Positions 7,558 through 11,757 of a DNA stretch of 11,757 nt are shown here, piece by piece. Positions within the stretch are counted from its first letter, which is position 1. Every line of letters begins with the position of its first letter. Location: the NCBI GenBank assembly GCA_041595355.1, contig JBFHKO010000070.1, forward strand, positions 1-11,757. The letters run 5' to 3'. The position numbers were made by a program, and so were the translations under genes. The notes under the pieces were generated by a model that was given only the letters and a program-made list of their open reading frames with translations, did no database searches and was not told the DNA's origin. The stretch is from JBFHKO01 sp041595355. GTDB lineage: Bacteria; Pseudomonadota; Gammaproteobacteria; Enterobacterales; Aeromonadaceae.

Positions 7558-8168
7558 GCCGCCAGCCGCCGAGTGAGCGCCAGCCGTCGCAACCGCTTTG
7601 CCGGCAGATCCAGCGGCTGATGGCTGGTCAGCAGCAGCAAACCGCCCCCCTCGGCATGGGCGCAAAGACGTGCCAGCAGCGCGGTGCTGCCGGCCTGGTC
7701 CAGGGCGGTGAAGGGTTCATCCAATATCCATAGCGAAGCCCGGCTCAGCCACAGCCGCGCCAGCGCCACTCGCCGCTGCTGGCCGGCGGAAAGCTGTCCG
7801 GCGGGCAGGTCCTCGTAACCGGCGAGACCGACACAGGCGAGCGCCTGCCAGAGTGCCGCCTCGGGCACCTGATGCAGAAAGGCGAGATTTTCCAGTGGGG
7901 TCAACCCGGCCTTGATGCCGGGCTTGTGGCCAAGATAGAGCAGGCTGGACTGATAGCGATCGCGGCAACGGCCGATGGGCTGGCCCTGCCAGCACACCTG
8001 GCCCCGCTCCGGCTGGCTGAGCCCCGCCAGGATGCGCAGCAGGCTGGTCTTGCCGGCGCCATTGGCGCCCTCCACCTGCAACAGCTCGCCGGCGGACAGC
8101 GTCAGGGAGAGATGGGCAAACAGGGCATGGTCATCCCGGATACAGCTCAGATTGTGGGCTTCCAGCAT
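7551..8168 (-). CDS. ccmA: Haem exporter ATP-binding subunit CcmA
   Basis: The 205-residue ABC ATPase is the first gene of the ccm operon. It has Walker A GANGAGKTS (34-42), the CcmA-typical LGHKPGIKAGLTPLENL with its Q-loop-proximal segment (about 79-95), the ABC signature LSAGQQRRVALARL (126-139), Walker B LWILDEPFTALD (146-157) and the switch His in TSHQPL (His 183). ATP hydrolysis powers release of haem-loaded CcmE from CcmC/D; it does not transport haem by itself. The length matches E. coli CcmA (about 205-207). The ATG at 8168 gives MLEAHNLSCIRDD, the usual short lead to the first beta strand. No gene lies upstream on this strand before the tRNA, so the operon promoter is expected in 8169-8359. 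Confidence 0.96.
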   Translation of the reverse strand: MLEAHNLSCIRDDHALFAHLSLTLSAGELLQVEGANGAGKTSLLRILAGLSQPERGQVCWQGQPIGRCRDRYQSSLLYLGHKPGIKAGLTPLENLAFLHQVPEAALWQALACVGLAGYEDLPAGQLSAGQQRRVALARLWLSRASLWILDEPFTALDQAGSTALLARLCAHAEGGGLLLLTSHQPLDLPAKRLRRLALTRRLAAC

Positions 8169-8199
8169 TGGCGCGGGTCAGGTTAACGAAACTGCAACC

Positions 8200-8227
8200 A
8201 TGATAACATGATTCGATTCCCTGCCAG
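8200..8227 (-). promoter_or_regulatory. Candidate ccm operon promoter
   Basis: On the minus strand CTGGCA (8227-8222, four of six bases of TTGACA) is followed after 16 bases by TATCAT (8205-8200, five of six of TATAAT). This lies about 31 bases before the ccmA ATG. It is the best sigma-70-like pair I see in the ccmA upstream region, but the -35 is weak. Confidence 0.35.
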
Positions 8228-8311
8228 CCCGACGCCCTGGCCGAAGGCGATAAATGTGCCCGCGATCAAGCGGATGAGTTCACCTCACGCCCGCCTGTGC
8301 GGCGGCCGGAG

Positions 8312-8340
8312 CTGGATCTGTCCGCAGGCTCTGCTATACT
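8312..8340 (+). promoter_or_regulatory. Promoter of the tRNA-Arg gene
   Basis: An extended -10 (TG, one base, TATACT at 8332-8340) lies 19 bases before the tRNA 5' end and is followed by a very GC-rich discriminator (GCCCCGCGC), as expected for a growth-rate-controlled stable RNA promoter. The -35 candidate CTGGAT (8312-8317, 17-bp spacing) is poor. It diverges from the ccm promoter region. Confidence 0.6.
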
Positions 8341-8359
8341 GCCCCGCGCAAAACGCCCG

Positions 8360-8435
8360 GTCCCCATAGTTAAACCGGATATAACTAGCCCCTCCTAAGG
8401 GCTGATTCCAGGTTCGAGCCCTGGTGGGGACGCCA
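8360..8435 (+). tRNA. argW: tRNA-Arg (anticodon CCU), element insertion site
   Basis: All four arms fold. Acceptor: GTCCCCA (8360-8366) with TGGGGAC (8425-8431). D arm: GTTA (8369-8372) with TAAC (8382-8385), with GG in the loop. Anticodon arm: AGCCC/GGGCT around loop CTCCTAA, anticodon CCT at 8394-8396. T arm: CCAGG/CCTGG with loop TTCGAGC. The discriminator is G and the CCA is encoded (8433-8435). The 76-nt gene closely follows E. coli argW, which reads AGG codons. This tRNA gene is a known insertion site for several enterobacterial prophages, and the integrase gene that starts 243 bases downstream fits that use here. Confidence 0.96.
8408..8435 (+). other. Probable left attachment site (attL core) in the tRNA 3' end
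   Basis: P4-type integrases recombine within the 3' end of tRNA genes, and the element copy restores the tRNA. The T arm through the encoded CCA is the usual core. The extent is inferred, because the matching attR repeat is outside the window; the core could start further upstream, near the anticodon stem. Confidence 0.45.
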
Positions 8436-8469
8436 AATCACCCTTTCATACCGTATCAGAACACCCCTC

Positions 8470-8503
8470 AAACCCGCACCGCCACTGGCTTTGCGGGTTT
8501 TTT
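8470..8503 (+). terminator. Rho-independent terminator after the tRNA
   Basis: A 9-bp stem (AAACCCGCA 8470-8478 with TGCGGGTTT 8492-8500) around a 13-base loop leads into a six-T run (8498-8503). It lies 35 bases beyond the tRNA. If integration occurred in the tRNA 3' end, this terminator came with the element and replaces the host one. Confidence 0.75.
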
Positions 8504-8537
8504 GTTGTTTCAGGTTGTATCATGTAGACTCGCAACA

Positions 8538-8679
8538 TACCCCCATTTGTGGGGGTAGTTCTGGGGGTATCCAAGCCACTGGGGTAAGCAGATACCCCCA
8601 AATTCGGGTAAGCCCTTGCCTGATAAGGGTTTGAGCCTGCCCGCAAGTACCCCCAGCCCAGAGAAGGGAGATACCCCCA
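8538..8679. repeat. TACCCCCA octamer array before the integrase
   Basis: There are six exact copies. Four are in direct orientation (8538-8545, 8593-8600, 8648-8655, 8672-8679) and two inverted as TGGGGGTA (8550-8557, 8562-8569). A degenerate TGGGGTA lies at 8580-8586. The first direct and first inverted copies form a palindrome with a 4-base spacer. Direct copies are 55, 55 and 24 bases apart. GGGTAAGC also repeats at 24 bases (8582 and 8606). The last octamer shares its A with the integrase ATG. Position next to attL suggests integrase arm-type sites, a regulator operator, or both. Confidence 0.8.
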
Positions 8680-9893
8680 TGCCACTGACGGACACCGCAG
8701 CCAAGCAAGCCAAGTACACGGGCAAGCAGCAGAAGCTATCCGACGAAAAGGGGCTTTACCTGCTGGTGAACGCTGCCGGCAAATACTGGCGGCTCAAATA
8801 CCGCATAGCCGGCAAGGAGAAGGTGCTAGCTCTGGGGGTCTATCCAGAAGTGGGCCTCAAGGCGGCCAGAGCCAAGCGGGACGAGGCAAGAAAGCTGATT
8901 GCCGAAGGGCAGGATCCGGGGCTGGCAAAGCGGCAGGAAAAGGCTGCCAAGCAGATGGCCGCCGAGAACAGCTTTGAGGCCATCGCCCGGGAATGGCACA
9001 AGGCCAAGGTCGCAACCTGGACAGAACGGCACGGGATACGGGTCATCGAGAGCTTCGAGCGTGACATCTTCCCCGAGTTTGGCCCCTTCCCCCTTACCGA
9101 AATCACCGCCCCCATGATCCTGGCGGCCATCCGCAAGATAGAGGCCAGAGGCGCACCGGTAGAGGCCAAGCGTACCCTCCAGCGGGTGGGGGCCGTCATC
9201 GACTACGCCATTGACACCGGACGCGCCACTCTGAACCCGGCCCGGGGCCGCCGGGATGCCGTCATAGCACCACCCACCAAACACAGGGCTGCCCTCCCCC
9301 GTGCCGACCTGCCCCAGTTCCTGCGCAAGCTGGCCGACGATCAGACCACGGCCACGGCCAACAAGATCGCCCTGCGCCTGCTGATGCTGACCATGACCCG
9401 CCCGGGAGAGGTACGCGCCGCCCGCTGGGCAGAGTTTGACTTTGACCGGGCCGAGTGGCGGATACCCGCCGAGCGCATGAAGATGCGCACCGAACATATC
9501 GTCCCCCTATCCCGCCAGGTGTTGGCCCTGCTGGACGAACTGAAGCAGCACACCGGAGCCGGCAGCCTGCTATTCCCCAGCGAACGCCGCATCCTGGACC
9601 CCATGAGCAACATGACCATGAACAAGATCATCCTGCGCCTGGGCTACCAGGACAGGGCCACCCCCCACGGAATGCGCTCTTTGGCCTCCACCGTGCTGAA
9701 CGAGGAAGGCTTTGATCCGGACGTGATAGAGCGCCAGCTTGCCCATGCCGAACGCAACAAGGTGCGGGCCGCCTACCATCGCGCCGAATACCTAGACGAC
9801 CGGCGCAAGCTGCTTCAGTGGTGGGCGAATTACCTGGAGGCCCAGGAGGGCGGCAACGTGCGCCCGGTGAACTTCAACCGGGCCAGCCAGTAA
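8679..9893 (+). CDS. int: P4-type tyrosine integrase
   Basis: The 404-residue site-specific recombinase is expected to integrate and excise the element at tRNA-Arg. The N-terminal arm-binding domain (about 1-90, DUF4102 type) has KLSDEKGLYLLVNAAGKYWRLKYR and LGVYPEVGLKAARAKRDEARKLIAEGQDP. A SAM-like core-binding domain follows (about 97-180), then the catalytic domain with Arg 241 (TMTRPGEVRAARW), Lys 268, His 330 and Arg 333 (TPHGMRS), His 356 (QLAH) and the nucleophile Tyr 366 (AAYHRAEYLDDRR). All expected catalytic residues are present, so the enzyme looks active. The ATG at 8679 follows AAGGGAG (8664-8670) at eight bases; the in-frame ATG at 8616 adds 21 residues without family resemblance and would run through the octamer array. 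The gene reads away from the tRNA, the common P4-element layout. Confidence 0.96.
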   Translation: MPLTDTAAKQAKYTGKQQKLSDEKGLYLLVNAAGKYWRLKYRIAGKEKVLALGVYPEVGLKAARAKRDEARKLIAEGQDPGLAKRQEKAAKQMAAENSFEAIAREWHKAKVATWTERHGIRVIESFERDIFPEFGPFPLTEITAPMILAAIRKIEARGAPVEAKRTLQRVGAVIDYAIDTGRATLNPARGRRDAVIAPPTKHRAALPRADLPQFLRKLADDQTTATANKIALRLLMLTMTRPGEVRAARWAEFDFDRAEWRIPAERMKMRTEHIVPLSRQVLALLDELKQHTGAGSLLFPSERRILDPMSNMTMNKIILRLGYQDRATPHGMRSLASTVLNEEGFDPDVIERQLAHAERNKVRAAYHRAEYLDDRRKLLQWWANYLEAQEGGNVRPVNFNRASQ

Positions 9894-9989
9894 CGAACAT
9901 GCCGGGCCTAGATCGGCCAATCGAAAAGCGGGGAACAGCCTCCCGCCTGACCCGGCTCCCTTTCAGGCTGATAGTGCGAGAGCTGCGCT

Positions 9990-10943
9990 ATGGCGAGAAG
10001 AAAAGCCACGTATCACGAACTGCCGGAATGGTTCGACCTGAAGGCTTATGATGCGCTTTTAGGCATTGATAACGAGTCCCTGATTAAGGAGGTGGCCTGC
10101 CGGAGCTACCTGAATTCGTCCCAAGATATTGGTCACGATGCGATGCTTTATGACCTTGAACCACTGACAAGGGGTGATGTTCTACTAGAACAAGATGCCG
10201 TCTACGACGATGATGACATCCCGGAAATGATGAACAGCGAAATTGTTTCAATTGGACCTGATTTCATAGCGCCAGGAATTCCGAGAACAACAATCGCGCC
10301 ATTGCCTGAACCAGTTGAAAAACCAGAAGATGAAGATAGGGAGAAGTTGCCAGGTGATAATTGCGTATGGCCAACTAGCTTTATGGAACTTCAAGGGGCC
10401 AATGTCTGGGCTCAGATGCGGGGCATTTTCGGCCCAGGCAAGCCCGGCCCGGGTGGATATGTGGAGATCAAGACCGAATACATGTTAGCCAGCTTATCCG
10501 CACACTTAAGGAATGGCCGAATTGAAACAACCATCGATCTGGAAGGTTCCACTGACGCCGAAATACTGGCAGAGCTGACGGAGTTGCTTCCTAGGTGGAG
10601 AGAGCGGCTTGGCCTTCCAGAACCTGCCAAGCACGAATCTGGCGCGACCGGCCCAAGCATTATCAAGCGGCTGATTGAGTATCGGGTTATACCCATGCTT
10701 GACCTGATGATCTGGGCCAAAATGGGCGAATTCGAATACAGCGCCGGGCAGTTGTCCAGAGCGCTCTACCCGAATGAGATTGTGACTGCCAAGCACGTTA
10801 GCGACACCCGCCAGCCATTTGCCATGAAGTTCGCTGACGAAGATTATGCTGATATGGTCAAGCTGTGGCTGCGCCAGACCGACCGGGGGACCGGCAAGCG
10901 CAATGGTGAGCGGTTGGTGAAAGACACTATAGCGATGCCATAG
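9990..10943 (+). CDS. Uncharacterised protein resembling the DUF6387 family
   Basis: The 317-residue protein has no assigned function. From memory, its N-terminus (LPEWFDLKAYDALL, 11-24) and a C-terminal block (YRVIPMLDLMIWAKMGEFEYSAGQLSRALYPNE, 231-263, then TRQPFAMKFADEDYA) resemble the DUF6387 proteins often seen beside P4-type integrases; this is not checked against a database. Between them are an acidic patch (DDDD, 73-76), a Pro/Glu-rich linker (about 104-122) and a charged helical region. There is no signal peptide or membrane helix, so it should be cytoplasmic. The C-terminal block looks helical and could bind DNA. Base composition is visibly more A/T-rich than the integrase or the ccm genes, suggesting a separate origin. 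It starts 96 bases after the integrase with only a weak Shine-Dalgarno (GAGAG), and is isolated downstream by its own terminator. It is a candidate cargo or defence gene, or an element-control protein. Confidence 0.75.
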   Translation: MARRKATYHELPEWFDLKAYDALLGIDNESLIKEVACRSYLNSSQDIGHDAMLYDLEPLTRGDVLLEQDAVYDDDDIPEMMNSEIVSIGPDFIAPGIPRTTIAPLPEPVEKPEDEDREKLPGDNCVWPTSFMELQGANVWAQMRGIFGPGKPGPGGYVEIKTEYMLASLSAHLRNGRIETTIDLEGSTDAEILAELTELLPRWRERLGLPEPAKHESGATGPSIIKRLIEYRVIPMLDLMIWAKMGEFEYSAGQLSRALYPNEIVTAKHVSDTRQPFAMKFADEDYADMVKLWLRQTDRGTGKRNGERLVKDTIAMP

Positions 10944-10963
10944 CGCACCCCTTATCCCCCCTG

Positions 10964-10987
10964 AACCCGGCACAAGCCGGGTTTTTT
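10964..10987 (+). terminator. Rho-independent terminator after the DUF6387-like gene
   Basis: An 8-bp stem (AACCCGGC 10964-10971 with GCCGGGTT 10976-10983) with a tight ACAA loop runs into six Ts (10982-10987). It starts 21 bases after the stop at 10943, making this gene transcriptionally separate from the alpA-like gene. Confidence 0.88.
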
Positions 10988-11009
10988 GTGCCGTCCAGGC
11001 ATTCCTCCG

Positions 11010-11083
11010 AAATTTTCCCCGAACGAATTTCACCTAAATTTTTCCCGCGCAAATTTCGTCGAAAAAACTTTCTCCAGAATTTT
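11010..11083. repeat. A/T-core direct repeats with 26-bp period upstream of alpA-like gene
   Basis: Two 22-base units at 11010-11031 and 11036-11057 match at 18 of 22 positions. Each has AAATTTT, then C/T-C-C-C-G, then C with AAATTTC or GAATTTC at the end. A third, degenerate unit keeps GAATTT (11077-11082) in the same 26-bp phase, and its left half is lost. The block lies between the upstream terminator and the alpA-like leader. It is likely a regulator operator; a replication iteron is possible but the array is small. Confidence 0.6.
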
Positions 11084-11113
11084 GGGTGCGAACAGGTCCC
11101 ATCAGGGAAACAA

Positions 11114-11139
11114 TGGTTCCGTTGTATCAACAGGAACCA
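11114..11139 (+). promoter_or_regulatory. Dyad or leader hairpin just before the alpA-like RBS
   Basis: TGGTTCCGTTG (11114-11124) pairs across a TAT loop with CAAC (11128-11131), a single bulged A (11132) and GGAACCA (11133-11139). The structure ends one base before the GAGGGG ribosome binding site (11141-11146). It could be a dimeric-repressor operator or an RNA hairpin that affects ribosome access. There is no T run, so it is not an intrinsic terminator. Confidence 0.6.
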
Positions 11140-11153
11140 AGAGGGGCCACGGC

Positions 11154-11381
11154 ATGACAACTGATCAACTCACACACCAATCCAACCTCCCCGCAGTCGG
11201 CTTTGTCCGGCAATCCGCCATCCTGCCCATGCTGGGCTTTTCCGCCACCACCCTTTGGCGGCGAGTCAAAAAGGGCACCTTCCCCCAGCCGGTCAAGTTG
11301 TCAGAGCGGGTTACTGCCTGGCGGGCCGAGGAAGTCCGCGCCTGGATGGAATCCCAGGGTTCAAGCCAGCACGCAGCATAA
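11154..11381 (+). CDS. AlpA-family transcriptional regulator
   Basis: The 75-residue protein has the MerR-like AlpA fold. FVRQSAILPMLGFSATTLWRRVKKGTFPQPVKLSERVTAW (17-56) matches the AlpA pattern of a helix-turn-helix (GFSATTLWRRVKKG), the FPQPVKL wing and R..AW, followed by EEVRAWMES. AlpA of cryptic prophage CP4-57 activates the excisionase/integrase system, and related proteins control P4-like elements; a similar role in excision control is inferred here. The ATG at 11154 is preceded by GAGGGG at seven bases. An in-frame ATG at 10986 would add 56 residues across the terminator and the repeats and is rejected. The following gene starts 14 bases after the stop, so they probably form one operon. 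Confidence 0.9.
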   Translation: MTTDQLTHQSNLPAVGFVRQSAILPMLGFSATTLWRRVKKGTFPQPVKLSERVTAWRAEEVRAWMESQGSSQHAA

Positions 11382-11395
11382 GGGAGGGCGACCAG

Positions 11396-11757
11396 ATGAC
11401 GCACAGCAAAAAGGGCCTGAACCCGGCACAGGTTCAAGCCCCCCAAACAGCGCACCAAGCCACCAGCACAGCGCCAGGAAAGCATAGCACCAGTCCATGC
11501 CGTGACGCTACCAAGCTGGAACTGGCCGCCCTTCACCTGCTGGAAAACGGGCCGACCGGTACCAGTTCCCTTTCCGGCCTAGCCGGGCTCCACGATCTGA
11601 ACTTCCGCAATTCGGTAAGCGACCTGCGCAAGCTGGGGATCCACATCCTGGATGAACGCTTTCCCCACCAGCACAGCGGGGGAGGACTCACCCATCTGAA
11701 ACGCTACTGGCTGGCAGACCGCCACCATGCCCGCAAGGTGGCCGAGCTGGTGAACAC
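11396..11757 (+). CDS. Small helix-turn-helix protein of the element, 3' end beyond window
   Basis: The frame is open from the ATG at 11396 to the right edge (120 codons seen). A GGGAGGGCG ribosome binding site lies just upstream. Residues 1-37 are Gln/Ala/Thr-rich and probably disordered. Residues about 39-88 (KLELAALHLLENG, SSLSGLAGLHDLNFRNSVSDLRKLGIHILDE) look like a winged helix-turn-helix of the kind in many prophage proteins, where LRKxG.xI forms the recognition helix and wing; HTH_39 is my best guess from memory. It continues with HLKRYWLADRHHARKVAELVN. The position after alpA suggests a regulatory or replication-control role, but this is not shown. Its C-terminal half is not visible, so a larger protein with a second domain cannot be excluded. 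Confidence 0.7.
   Translation, partial: MTHSKKGLNPAQVQAPQTAHQATSTAPGKHSTSPCRDATKLELAALHLLENGPTGTSSLSGLAGLHDLNFRNSVSDLRKLGIHILDERFPHQHSGGGLTHLKRYWLADRHHARKVAELVN

Noticed and set aside
8538..8679. CRISPR array
   Set aside because: The repeats are only eight bases, occur in both orientations, and lack uniform spacers or cas genes.
8446..8725. Minus-strand frames across the octamer array
   Set aside because: They translate the repeats and the integrase start region, show no family motif, and overlap well-supported features.
8826..9497. 223-codon minus-strand frame inside the integrase
   Set aside because: It is antisense to a complete tyrosine recombinase with all catalytic residues.
9945..9968. 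Hairpin GCCTGA/TCAGGC between the integrase and the DUF6387-like gene as a terminator
   Set aside because: The stem is only 6 bp with a 12-base loop and no T run follows; it is probably fortuitous.
10986..11153. N-terminal extension of the alpA-like gene from an upstream ATG
   Set aside because: It would translate the terminator tail, the A/T repeats and the hairpin, and lacks the good ribosome binding site present before 11154.

Overview
The window looks like a chromosomal piece of a GC-rich gammaproteobacterium. The evidence is an AroF-type DAHP synthase preceded by a perfect TyrR box, a complete System I cytochrome c maturation operon with separate ccmH and ccmI genes, and an E. coli argW-like tRNA-Arg(CCU). 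An Aeromonadales-like host (Oceanimonas, Zobellella or relatives) would fit, but that placement is inference from protein resemblance, not a demonstrated identity.

Positions 1-8168 are core genome, all on the minus strand. Reading in the direction of transcription (from high to low coordinates), the operon is ccmA-ccmB-ccmC-ccmD-ccmE-ccmF-ccmG-ccmH-ccmI, then mlaA and its terminator, then the 5' end of aroF under its own TyrR-controlled region. Most ccm junctions overlap by 1-17 bases, so translation is probably coupled. CcmA/B/C/D load haem onto CcmE, CcmE passes it to CcmF, and CcmG/H/I prepare and present the reduced apocytochrome. The one defect is in ccmC, where the reading frame breaks near 6594. 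Restoring two bases there puts both axial histidines at the E. coli positions, so either this strain carries a recent mutation or the assembly has a small error.

Positions 8312-8503 hold the tRNA-Arg(CCU) gene with its promoter and a terminator. From the tRNA 3' end to the right edge the DNA is the left end of an integrative element (P4-satellite or genomic-island type). It contains a P4-type tyrosine integrase reading away from the tRNA, an uncharacterised 317-residue protein that resembles the DUF6387 family, an AlpA-like regulator, and a helix-turn-helix protein cut by the window edge. The right attachment site and the rest of the element are outside the window.

The least-explained structure is in the element's non-coding DNA. 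Six exact copies of the octamer TACCCCCA in both orientations lie between the tRNA terminator and the integrase start codon, the last one sharing its final A with the ATG. Before alpA there is a 26-bp-period A/T-core repeat, followed by a hairpin that ends one base before the alpA ribosome binding site. No gap without a gene exceeds 300 bases.
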